DNA from: Baylisascaris procyonis | Taxonomy: Eukaryota > Nematoda > Chromadorea > Rhabditida > Ascarididae | Reading direction: 5' to 3' | Assembly (NCBI GenBank): GCA_037389465.1 | Contig: JAZARR010000164.1 | Span: forward strand, 1,421,001 to 1,485,000 | DNA length: 64,000 nucleotides | Shown here: positions 1 through 12,600 of the stretch, one piece after another | Position numbering within the stretch: the stretch's first letter is position 1 | Layout of the letters: each line of letters opens with the position of its first letter | Made by a program: the position numbers and the translations under genes | The notes under the pieces: generated by a model | Database searches by the model: none | What the model was told of the DNA's origin: nothing | What the model saw: the letters and a program-made list of their open reading frames with translations, nothing else

Positions 1-63
1 TGCGATGATCGATGGGCGGGGTTCAAGCTGTGCTGGCTGCGTCTCCAAGACGCTCGCAGTAGA
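1..63 (-). CDS. possible partial exon at the window edge (unc-13 downstream exon?)
   Basis: The first 60-odd bases are markedly richer in G+C than what follows, as the secure unc-13 exons are. On the minus strand they read open in phase 0 as STASVLETQPAQLEPRPSII, behind a potential acceptor AG (TTTGTCAGTGAG). A Pro/Glu-rich linker would be acceptable before the next conserved MUN block, but no conserved residues prove it, and another frame is also open. The intervening exon expected after exon l was not found. Treat as tentative. Confidence 0.2.
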
Positions 64-3000
64 CTCACTGACAAATACTTAACCAAATTACACTACTTTA
101 TCTATATCAGAAAATGACGTTCTGATCTATATTGCAAAACATAATATCACACCATCAATAGAGATTAGATTAAACTGAAAAAGATTCAGAGCTCAACGTA
201 AGTATCAGACTTCAAACATACACAATGAATAAGAAGATAGCAGGAGCATAATAACGTTTTTTATATTTCATGTTCTGAAAGGCCTATACAACCTGCTCTC
301 GTTATCCCCCCGCCCCATCCCCAAACCTCAACACATCCAAATCTCCTTTTGCCCTTCCCCTCGTCGGGATAGTTAACTTTCCAGCTCCAGCAGCCGGACA
401 CCGCCCTTGAATAAAAACTGGAGCCCAAAACTACCATCCGCAAATGGCGCCAACATCATGAAGGGGTAAATTCTAAATTTAAGGAGAGGAAGTTGCTGCT
501 CGTATGCTCACTTATATTCCATTTGCAAGTAGAACGAAGATTTTGAATCATTAAATCTGTAATTATCTAATGCTTGCTTTACGATGAAACAAACTGAATT
601 CGCCGGATACGCGCTTTTTGCGCCAATACCTATGTTTTAAACTTTTTCAAATGACTACTCCGCAACGATGGGAAGGAAGCAAAGAAGGACGAGGGACGAG
701 AAGAAGTGATCTCGCATCCCCCTTACCTCGTGGGAAACTGCAGCATCGTCATCCTGTTTCAGTCATGTCATTTCTGACCTTGTGAAAGTAAATTCAAGGT
801 CAATACTATGCTGGTGGTACTGGCTGTTCCAGCTGAACGTTTACTTACTGAATTTATTAAGTTGGAGTACTGACGATGGATTTATTCATGTTTAACAACA
901 GACAACAGACAGATTAAATGCCACCATATACTGCACAGCCTGAAACAGAATCCCATGACGTAAATCTGCCAAGAATTTGGAGAAGATGGATGATGGGGGG
1001 AAGGCGTACTTGACCTTGGGACGAGACCGATTCCATAAGAACTGGCAGGGCAGTACTTCCAAAGATGAATTCTATTTACAACCCCAAACAGAATAATTCA
1101 CGTGGTAGATGAGGTGCCCAGTGAAGCATCTTTAGAAGCATTCACCTATCTTTATATGACTCGTGGCCTCTTTGGGGAAAAAGGATGCAAATAACTGCAC
1201 ATAACGTGCAATATTCTTGAGCCAAAGGAAATATCGTGTGATAAAAATATTTCACACGATTGCTCTCAATATTTCTGACTTCGTATTAGCCTTCGAAATT
1301 GCAAAAAAATAAAACTGTAGATGGGATGAAGGAAAAAATTCGCGATAAATTGTGCCATCGGAGTTTCGCGAGAAGCACTTTTGCAAACGCCGTCTGCATA
1401 CCGTTGCGAATACGAACGGTCAACGATACTACACATTGACCTCTTGAACAATACTTCGCATTGATCCGTCAACTTGGGAAGGAGTTACAGAGGTATTTAA
1501 AGGCGAAAGAAACTTCCATGCATTTTATATTTGTCACGTTTTCATTCAAAATCAATTGCAGCACTAGAATGCAAATCATTTGTGGTAAATTTACATGAGC
1601 AGTCGGTACAACTGAATACGAACGAAATTGGTTTGCATAATTTATTCTTTGTTGGTAAATTATGAAAGTTGTTGAGAAGATGAGAGCGGTCTTTCGTCTC
1701 AGCCTGCCTAATACACTATTTCACGTGCTTTCTGCACCCTTCGATGGGAAATGAATATCCGCTAGGTGCAAATGCACTTCAAATTTTTTAACATCGTTGA
1801 ATTTCTCTCGCTCCACTCGATGTTGACGGGTCAATGCGAAATCAATGATAGCAGATTATCCTGTAGTGCAGTTATAAGCATCAAACGTCGTAGTTCTAGC
1901 TTTATTGACTTCTGAGCTGAGAGTACCGCAGGCAAACATTTAGACACATAGACTGCGCGATGAATATCTGCAAAGCGCATCAAAGTTCGATTTCTTTTGA
2001 AGCGAAAACTTGAGCTCAACAAGTCCATTTCACACATTTCGGTTTCTGTAGAAAATTGAACACTCACCAACATGTGACGGCAATATATGATTGAAAAGAG
2101 TTAAGAAAAATGTGAAAGCAACACTGCAATAAACTATTGCATCATGTATTAATGTGTCAAGGCTAAACGACAATGATGGCATCAAATAATTCGATCAAGA
2201 GGTTTTCATTAATTCGAAACGAAAATATATATCGAAAGAAGAAACATCGCACAGACTCAACTCTAAGAAAATCATGAGACATGTTGATGATATTTTGTTG
2301 AGGAGATAGACTTCCGCTTCTATTATTTTCACATATTCGCTCGGTTTGACGTAATAATTTTTGTGCACTGAAGAGGAAATTTGTTATTCGTTGTGGCGTC
2401 ACACAGTGAAGTTCAGATCTGCGTATTCCCCAAGTGTTATTTCGGCTCTCACAATAGCAAGCTTAATTCAAAAGTCTCTCGCTAAATCTCCAAACCTCAC
2501 CGGTCAATAAGGAGCATATATAACTGAAACTGTTCTAGTGAAGAGTCACTCTAGTTCAACTGAAGAAACCCATTTTTAACCACCTAAACGTTGAAAATAT
2601 CTATCACTAATTATTTACATTTCTTATGTACGAAAAAAAATCAAGCTCGACTTGAATTTTCTCTTTTCGTTTATTTACAATTTATGAACTACAAATAACT
2701 ATTTTAATAAAAATAAAATATTATGAACCGAGAAGTGGTGTATCTTTAACCGCAAAACGCTGAGAATATTAACATGCAACGAAACAGACAAAGTCAAAGC
2801 TGAGAGTAATGACGCGTAAGAAAGCGGACCAAGCAAGTCAATTATGGCACTATTCAGATACGACGGAAACTAGTTAGTATATGAGAAATATATGGCGGAG
2901 AGAAACATAGAAAATTCCTGGAGCATTTAACATCTACATATATCGATCCGCTAATAAATACCAAAACAGTAACTGAATCTTTCATGTGCATTACTTTTAT

Positions 3001-3519
3001 ATGCGCAATGAGACACCATTACTGTGATTCTTTATGACGAATGTAAAAACGCAGTAGGGGTATTACTAGCGGATAGGCTCAGGTGAATGAAATACGCTTG
3101 CGGATCCATCGCCCGCAGATTCGTCTATCTGATCGCGATCACTGTTTGCCCACTAACATTACAAGAGCCCATTTGTTTTTATTAAAAGAATAATATTAAA
3201 AGAATATTCATATGAATGGATATTCAGTAAACTGAGAGTACCACAGAAGATAAATGTTTGAGTATTAAATCGTTGGCTTTTACGTGAGCCAGTAAAGTGG
3301 TAGTGTAGCAGACAAAAAATCAGGTCATTTTGCAAACGTTAAAAAATAAACAAAAATTGAAAAAGAAACAGAAAGACATGAAATTATTCATGACCGTTCC
3401 CCATAATCCAACAAAATCCCAACCATCCCAATTTAGAAGTTTTGACAACAACATGAGTAAAGAATACGGTAGTATCAAAAATAAGCAACTTTCAATTACT
3501 GAAATAAATCAAAGCAAAC
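64..3519. other. noncoding, presumed unc-13 intron sequence
   Basis: AT-rich sequence with no frame I can tie to UNC-13. It contains a perfect 9-bp inverted repeat at 1233-1260, a C-rich patch near 305-360 and several short open frames without homology. The expected MUN exon after residue 536 is not recognisable here. It is either divergent or left of the window. Confidence 0.5.
1233..1260. repeat. stem-loop: perfect 9-bp inverted repeat, 10-nt loop
   Basis: Arms ATCGTGTGA (1233-1241) and TCACACGAT (1252-1260) enclose an AT loop. The right half, AAATATTTCACACG, recurs in a second stem-loop at 974-7000 region (6974-7000) where the arms differ but still pair. The two may be copies of one small element. 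Confidence 0.6.
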
Positions 3520-3678
3520 CTGCATGCAAGCTTTGGCGCATTCACGAACAACATTCGAAGCACGTGGTGGACTGGCCAACTCGAGTACCTTCATACGAAA
3601 GAACGTTATTGAAGTCAGCAGGTCAACGGTCGACTTCAGATCCGCCAGCTTCTCACGTGATGAAGATGGAAAATATTT
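3520..3678 (-). CDS. unc-13: unc-13 exon l (MUN domain)
   Basis: Residues 484-536. The acceptor is TTCATTTCAG and the donor CAG|GTTTGC. It encodes [40 protein letters not shown] and [13 protein letters not shown], which follow directly after the SMYR of exon k in Munc13 proteins. It is 159 nt, phase 0/0. Its distance from exon k implies a single giant intron. I could not find the next MUN exon (expected to resemble TYxYxFxNC) to the left. Confidence 0.94.
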
Positions 3679-6600
3679 CTGAAATGAATTCGACTGTGGA
3701 TGTATAGTTTAGTGTGTAGTTTGACGTTTCTATCATTGCAGCCAGCCATTAGTGCATTTACGGGGAATCGATGGATGCTGCCGTGCCCCCGTAAGTGCAG
3801 AAGGTGCAGGAAGGAATAAGCACTGTTCACCATGAAAGTGCTGCTTATTCCAACCCTCTTGGTTTGATGGGATGTCTCACAGTGGCCACATTTTTTTGGA
3901 CCAATTATGACTAGGTATTACTTAACGAAACGAATTGTTTTCTCGAATATTCAACAGCTTCAAGTGATGCATCGCATTCGCTGAAGAAAATTTACATAAA
4001 CATCTGCAGCCAACGACTGCCGAATACCTAAAAATCCACACAGGACAAAACAGATTTCATTCCGACGACTTGAGAGGGCGAACTAGGCAAGAAAGAATGG
4101 AGTTTTTTTGGGCACTCTTGCAGGATTGTCAACGTTTCTAGCAGCTTTCTTTTATCTGACCGGGAAAATGGTCCAAAGCGGTTATTGGTTCGAAAGAAAC
4201 TTCTGCTCTATGGTTGCTACAAACTTCTGCTTCTGACAAGGATGCAAAAAACCCTTCAAAAAAATCTCAACAGATGAACAAGCATTCCCATAATTGTAAT
4301 TGCCCAAGAGAGCGGAAGCAAGGAAGCCGGATTTTTTCAAGAACCCCTTTGAAGGTCAGCAAGTTTTTGAAGGATAAAGTGAGGGAAAAATGTGAAAATT
4401 TATCACGTGAAATGCCAAAAAAAACTTTGAAAATGCGTCTTTGGTGAACCAAGTTGAAATGAAGTGAGAAAAAATAAATGGCAAATTGGAAAATTAGTTG
4501 GGCATTTGAAATGCCGCATCAATCCGTCACAGGAATGAGAATATCGAAATTCTCCGTGGTGTTTTTCGTCCGAATTAGTAAAAATTCTATTCGCCGAATT
4601 TCATACTATTCGATTGATTCTACTACTGATCAGTGAGAAACTGTTTTTTGATGGACGGCAGAAATGATTCGCAATCCATTTTTGTGCATGAAATTTATTT
4701 GCAACGAAAAAATTGCACAAACTTCGTAAAATTGAGGTTCCCAACACTTTACTGCGGTTAAGACATTTTCCTGTAAACTTGTTTGCAAGATGCATTGTCG
4801 GCTGCTTCTCTGAATGTGTTATGTGGGAACATGAACACCTTGGTGGGCCATCACGAGCCATAAACGAAATTCGATATGCATAGCCTTGGCCCAGAACAGT
4901 GCATGTGCAGCCCTGCTAAATCGAACTGCTGTCCGATGTATCAACCTTCTCGTGAGCCACACATATTCAATATTTCTATGCTTGTTGCGACTTCGTGTTT
5001 CCTATACTTTTTCAAGCACTTCCATGGAATCATTAAACGTGAAAAATCAATAACGGAAGATCATCTTACCAAAACACTAGAAAATTCTTTAACGACTTTT
5101 TCCTCGTCTATAAAACGCATCATTCTAGGCTCTTTTCTATCATTACCCTTATTGCATATCACCTTTATTAGGCAATAATGAGAAAGCAAATGCGAAACTC
5201 CCAGAAAATATGGACGACACTTGCGTGATGCCACTCACATATTTTTTGAGGGAAAAATGACCAGGAGTGGATTTACATAAACCGTTATCTGTCAGGTCAA
5301 CATGGAAGAAGGAAAGAGTCACCTGAGGAACAAAATATTGAGAAGAATGGTTAAAAAGAGAAAAGGATACGGAAAGGATTCGAAAGAGGGAAAAATGTGA
5401 ACAGTTTTGCCAAAGAATTACTTATGACGTGAAAATGCGATAAAAATCAAAGTTTTCAATCATAGAATTGGCATCGAAAAGTGCTCCGATACAATGGGAA
5501 AAATATATGCGCTACTCAATATTTCACGAACATCAACAGATCTCATTGTTTTCTATAAACTAGCGATCAAGAGGATTCATCAATATTTATGATGTGCGAC
5601 AAATGTTTAAGAATGATGGGAGATGTGCAATACGAACATTGAAGGCCTTCGTTTTCTGCTCATATCATTTCGTTAGCTAGTGGAATTGAGTTGACAAATA
5701 CGTGAGTGCAAAGAATAACGACCGCATATACTGCGTACACTCACGTTCGCTGCCCTCAGTGATTAAGATTATGTAAAACTACGCTTTTCCTTGCTAGCGA
5801 AGAGGAAAAGATGATGAGGTGATCTAATAAATAGCGGCCCTCGCAGTTACATTAATTTTTTAGAATATTTTGGTACGAATATGTCAACATCCGCTTTCAG
5901 CAGTTGTTATTCTACAATAATGTCGATATGTACACCTCGGGACTCAAAGAGTTTTTCCAATATGGTATTTATTTGGCTAGAACGCGCAGGATTTCTTTAC
6001 CTTCTACCTCACGAATGGAATCCTTTTCCATGAGGCGTACAACAAGACCTTCACAACAAGATATAGACATGTAACGCATCAGTGCATGAATGATCGTTTA
6101 TGCCGCGATCATGAAGGGTAACGTACAAGTTCCATGTATCCAGCTGAAGATGCTGTATTCAATGGTGGGAGAAGGGCACAAGGATTCTCGCTCCAAGAAA
6201 AATCATCCATCAAAACGCCATGTCACATTCATCACAAAAATTTTGCAAAGACTGAACTGAACAAAAATTATTTGAAACTTTCATCCCAAAATGGTCCTTA
6301 AATTTGCAAAATAGTAACTATAATTCCTCTTTCCCCATCCACCTAGTCACGATGTGCATAAACAATTTAAAGCAAGAAAAAACGTAAATAAGACGATGAT
6401 GAAAAGGGTTTAGTGCCTATCTTCGTGCGGGCATTCGAATGCCATCAACAAAATATTTTAGAATACATGAGCCTTAATTTTGACCTATATCACAAAAAAC
6501 ATCACAGGCAGAGGGCAGTACTCTGACCCCAAAGCATGATTGTCAGATCCTATGATTTAAGCATTAACAACTTGCCAGGAACGCTTCAGAGTTATTGTAC

Positions 6601-9600
6601 AATTTTTTAAATGCGAAACCATTGAAGGAGTGCAGCGAGAGAGTTTTAAGTAAGAGGAAATGAGCACCTCTCAGACATGAGTTTCCCTAAGGAGCTGGCT
6701 TGCAGTCGCAATAAATCAATCAGCTCGTGTTACCAACTCCAGCAGAAAATTTATAACCAACATGGTGGCAGCTTGTCATTATTTTCCCTTACCGCACCCG
6801 CTGAGCAACTTTATGCAAAACAAGATGATATTTGATTTGAAGGTTAGGTACTATAAAACGCATATATATTAGTAATTTTTCCGAGAACTAATTGTGCAAA
6901 GTGTTGGGTGTCACGAATGTAGGAAGAATGAAGAAGTACACTATTTCGCAAAAGAAATGATATCACAGACCACCAGCGTGACGAAATATTTCACACGCTG
7001 TTTTCACCGCACGAGAAATAACCGAAAAAAAGGAAGCTTCTGAGTTGTAACGACACAAATCATCACTTCCTCCTCTGCACAATTTGAACTATTCAGAAAT
7101 AATTTTCTTGCAATAAGAAAAAGTTATTACGAAAGAGTGAAACTAAAACAGCAGAGGTTAAATTGATTACATTGAGCACATACTTACATAGACATACGGG
7201 ATCATATTCAACTGCCCACCTTTAACAAATTTTGCCAACCCTTCATTTATGCTCGTCGATGTCACTCAGAATTGCTGTGCACTGAAAGGCGCACAGTATC
7301 CCAGAAATTTAAAGATGAATGATGTGCAAATTTTCGCTAATAAATTGACATTTCAATCGAAAACTTACTTTTCGTCTCTTGAATGCTGCAACAGTGCACT
7401 TTAAAGACGGATTTTTTCAACGCCAAAGAAAATTTAGGAAACAATTTGCAATCAGCGAGAGCCTAATCATTTTTCTCTTTGGGTCTCTCATAGCTATTAG
7501 CCGATATATGCAGCTTAGCAGACGGTGGGATGCCCCTAAGTGTTCCCAGGTCTTGCATCCATCTGAAGCCACCCGATCAGAGGCTAGTGATCTTGCGGGA
7601 GAGAGGCTAGAACCTGTCCATGCCTCGGTAGTATGATTACACATTTTAGTAATTAGAGAAGGAAGCATGCTATCTCAAATTGGAACGGGTGTCGGAAACC
7701 GCCACTTGACTGTACCAAGCTGCTTTAAATGACTTCAATAAAGAAAACGAACTCAATAAAAGCAGCGAGGCCCACCGATCACGTAAATAACGCATGAACT
7801 GTCATCGCGGTCACGATATTGGCACCCTATCGCGAAGGCGGGCGTCTGCGAGTTGCTCGCGGCTCTATTCATTCCAAGCCTATGTTCTTAATGATGATGA
7901 GAATACCTAAGTGAAGACTAGCAATATTTTTTGCTATTCCTCGAACCGACATTTTTTTCGTACTCAATAAAGGAATACCGATCAAAATCAATACACTTTG
8001 GACGTGCCAACTTGCAAAAAGCCGAAAACTTTGCTTCGAAGCGCCTTTATTGCTGAAAGGCTTTTAGACTGAAACGGCAGTGATGCCGAACTGCAACAGA
8101 CTGAGGCAGACGTTTACCTAGGAGTTCGGAAAAACAGGAAAAGTCGACTGTAGCAAGCAAGAACAAGCTGCAAGAACACCGTTGTCGAGGAATTAGAATG
8201 CTTACACCTTATGCGGAATTGATATACGGATGTTTACCACCGAATAGAGAGAAAAATCTGCTGTGAAGGAGAAAAGCCGGATCCCGGGACCACTCCGAAC
8301 ATCCGCTTTCTCATCCGCTTTCTTTTTATGCTAATAACCGAAGATTCTTGCCCGAACGGGTTGAAGAAATCATCGAATCATTACGGGAATATTTCTCTAC
8401 CGATGAACTACAGATAAAGAACACGCAGGCAACCAAGATTATAAGGAGGCTCATCGCATGTACATGACGGCATGCTTTATACTTTGATGATATACATCGC
8501 CATGCATTCCCTTTGCGTTGCAAGTCTTGTACTTCCTGCCTCAAAAGAGAAGGATAAAAGTGGGTTTCATATGCCGTTATTGCTGGTTTAGTGCTTCGCC
8601 AGCTTTGGACACTGTCGCAGTTAATTTTGTTTGTAATATTAGACGCCTACGTCGGGTAGCCATGAAAATGAGCAGAATATATTCGGATCTTTCTATTACG
8701 GGCTGAATACAATTTAGAGAAACAACAACATTTCTAAAGAAGCAAAGCTGAACTAGTATCTCAAGTCTTGGATATAAAAAAACACTCGAGATTGTGGAAC
8801 AGTAAAGGAAATAGTGCAATGGCAATCCGTAAGGTCTCAGGAGAAAGGAGAGCAGTCGACACCGAATAGCAGTTAAACCGCCTTCAAACAATCGATCTCT
8901 ATATAGATGAAAAGGACGGATTATGACGGAGAAATATACGAGCATGAAACTGATTCCTTTCCCAAGTTCAGGAATGGGTAACAAACCGTATTAATTAAAA
9001 ATTATGGTTTTTTAAAAACCTTCAAACTTCTTTTTCCAGAGTAACTTTTTCCAATTTCGAGGTTTTCCAATTTCGAACGATTTTCTAAATCGCTATTTCT
9101 AATTAACCTATTCGATTTATTTTAAAGCGCATTAGCTGCTTTCAGCGTACTCCTTAATTTTCTCACGAATCTGTATGCATAAAATCTCGCTCAACGCAGT
9201 AGAAGCGCCCTTCCGCTTGCTTAGAACGCTTGGCAAACGGATTTATAGAAGAATGGAATATTTAGAAAATGGGAATTGAACAACAGCGGGATACCTGGTG
9301 ATCAGTGATAACTAAAATTTAGATCAATAAACTAAATCTTTACTATGAATTATCTCTCTCACAGTAAACTAGCATGATCAGCGCAGATGCCGTACTATTC
9401 CGTGGGATGAAGAAATCTGGTTACAACAAGCAAAAATGCGTTCTTGAAGAATCGCTCTTCGGCGCAGTCTAAATAGGAAAGACAGGTATTCTAAAGAAAA
9501 TTAAGAAATTGTTAAAGACCTGATAGCACAAATAAATATCGGGTGAATAACAAAATGATGATCAGCGATTAGCGTAAATTTGAAGCATATGAATAAAAAC

Positions 9601-12600
9601 TCACTGGCTGCTGTCATAATGCGAGACGTGTATCATAGGCAGAGGAAGGACAACTATGTCGATTACTGTGAAAGAAATGGAATCAACATCAACGATGAAG
9701 TCATTCCTTAGGTATAAACAAAAGACCGAAAGACCATTTGGTTCATGCTTGTTGAAGAAAACCATGGAAAAAAAATCGAAAATTAAGTTAGCAGAGAACT
9801 GCAATAGAGAACCTGTTGCTAGCACGTACAATTCGTTAGCTGTATTACTGCGCAGAGAGTAACTGCATTTGCGGTTGTTAACAAATCTATTACAGCTGCA
9901 AATAGGCATCAATGAAGTTCACAAAAAAATTCTGTAAATGCAATTTGCAAACGGCTGAAATCTCCACGATTTGCAGTGTTTGAACATTTTTATAGAAAAT
10001 ATCAATCATCAATGACTGCATCACAATTTGTTGAAGTCTTCATTAGATGATAAATAATTTATTTATTTTGCCAACGCAAGTTTTTTCCTTTCCGGGAAAA
10101 AATTAGGAACAATGAATGTCTGTATGGACGTCCCAATGGATTCTTAAGCATTTGACTGGAACGTGATTTGGAAACATGCGAGAGGGATTTCCCAATGGAT
10201 TCTTAAGCATTTGACTGGAACGTGATTTGGAAACATGCGAAAGGGATTTCTCAATTTAAACTTGGAAAACAGAAATTTAAAGAACTTGGAAAGTTCAGAT
10301 CGAAAACTACTTTTCTTTATTCTATGCCCATTTAAATATCCTACTGAAAAAATCGCACTCATCGGCATTTATTCTTTATGAGACGTTTAGAGTGTACTTT
10401 GCTAACACCTTCTCAATCGTTCATTAATGCTGAAAATACAACTCTTGCTCGCATTTTTCGATAATTATGAGAGAGGAAGTTCGGCCCGGAAAGCACATAT
10501 AATAACTACCGCATTAAGGGGCAAATGAAAATCAGTAGGCATTAAAATTCAGCAGAGAATAGCAGGAGAAAACATTTTCAGTGGTTGTCTGAAGTGACGT
10601 TCTTTCATCTCAACAAGTGAAAAAAACAATGAGTAGAAATTTGTGCACTTCGGGTGGTAAGAATTGGCCAACTAAGAACTTAAAAGATGTACTTTGAAAA
10701 TGCACGCATGATAAACACCTTTAAAAGCTTCAAATGAACAGCAAGCTTAAAGAATGTTTGAGAACGAAAAAAAAGCATATGCAAGGGCGGACAGGATTAG
10801 TAAGGATTAACAGCTGAATCCGTTATGTCAACATGCTGAATACTGGTGCGCATACTGCATCTCTTCAATGAGGTAAGTGATATTAAAAGACACGATTGAT
10901 TGCGACGTAACGTGTCGAAGCAGACAACAATAAACGAGAAAGTCCGAACAATTTCTTGAGGCCGCAAATGTGAAGGGTAATAGCTATACTGATATTATCG
11001 AATGCAAAATTTCCATTTCAGTCAACGCTGAACTAGAGTTAATCGACACTAACGTTCATATGTCAAAACTGTCATATGTTATACAGGTTAATATGGTCTT
11101 CGTTTTCATATTCTATTTTTGAGAGGTAGAATGAAGCCGCAAAATTAAAAGAGCGCTTAGCTCTTGCTAACAGCTCAGAACTGGACCCAACTACTCTTTA
11201 ACTTACAGCTAGTTGTACAAAACATGTTACACCTACATTCTGCGCACACATTCAGTCCACATACCTTATCAGAACCTGTTTACACCGCTCAAACTAGTAC
11301 TCTACTGCAGCACCGATCAATGTGTCCATATCCTGTGACGACCTGATACAGCCACCTGGCCACGCGGGATCATTTATGGGCATTAATCAAATGTTGCCAG
11401 GGTACTGTTAATGCATGTCATTGAACTAGACGAGGTCTAGAAATTGATAAACTCTACGGAATATGAACGTAGATAAATGACGTCGGTAAAATGCTGATGC
11501 GAAAACGTCAATCCATTTACTCGATGATACATTTGCAGCAAAACTGAAGAAGCGATAAGGAGTGGGATGAACGGAAATTATGCTAATCGGCGGAAAAATT
11601 CAGAATCTGGAGTACCTACGCAGCACTCGAATTTGGATAATATAACACACAATGTGCCATTTGCATTCTTGGAACGGTTATGTGAACAGACAATCGCTAT
11701 TCAGCATGATAATGTGTTGTATATAAGCTATTCCACCATTTGCATAAATTGATGAGGACTGTGGAACAGCACATTCACATGCTCACTTAAATGAGGTATC
11801 CTCTTGCACAAAACATTCACAGAAGATGAAATTTTCTGTGAGAAAATTGACGAAAAATGAAAACGAAATATTTTGAAAATGCATGCAAACATCTCAGCAT
11901 TAAAAGCGACTCTAACTTCTTTCCCATTTCGGGATTCATTGTTGCTATATAAGCCCACTGCACTATTACAGAAAACATCTCCGATTCCACAGTTCTAGCT
12001 TCAGCCATCGCCGAATTGGAATTGCCGAACGCACAGACAAGTACATACATATACACATGATGAAGTCTCATAGGAATGCTTCACAAATGAAAAATATTTA
12101 GGAGTGCTTACGAATTACTTATGGAATATAGACGCAAAACTGTGAGTAAAATTTGGTTACGTATTTCACTGAAATGGATCATATTGGTGATGTGATATCG
12201 AAAACATATATGAATTCGAGCCTTTTGTTATCTTACGTCATTACTAATGGGCCATCGGTATCACCATGTTAATGAAACCAGAGCACTTTGAATATACATG
12301 AGTCATGCTTTCGGGCAACTTTGAAATGCGGAAAAAATGGTATGAAAACTCCAGTTATCTCTTAAATTTCAAATACTGATGCAGTCAAAAACAATCTCAA
12401 AAAATATTGCTTGGTTCGGTAGAAAAGAAGTTACCAAAGTTAACAAAGGGGAAACAAGAAATATCACCGGTTTTTTTCGATATATGTTGAACTAAACGCA
12501 ATCAGAGATAAGTATATAAACCCGATAAGCAATTCCGCTGTGACCATTTGAAAGAGATAGAAAGATGCTTGTAAATATCAACGCTCGTCAGTAGATCTAA

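Noticed and set aside
712..755. 27-nt micro-exon between an AACAG acceptor and a GTAAGG donor
   Set aside because: Splice signals are acceptable, but nine residues without homology cannot be distinguished from chance.
3060..3140. GC-rich minus-strand frame (SDRDQIDESAGDGSASVF) as the missing MUN exon
   Set aside because: It has no pyrimidine-rich acceptor, ends in a stop, and lacks the expected TYxYxFxNC pattern.
3330..3707. 125-codon plus-strand ORF
   Set aside because: It is the antisense shadow of the secure unc-13 exon at 3520-3678.
8577..8984. 135-codon minus-strand ORF
   Set aside because: Apolar, no domain, inside the giant intron, and a length still plausible by chance over six frames of 64 kb.
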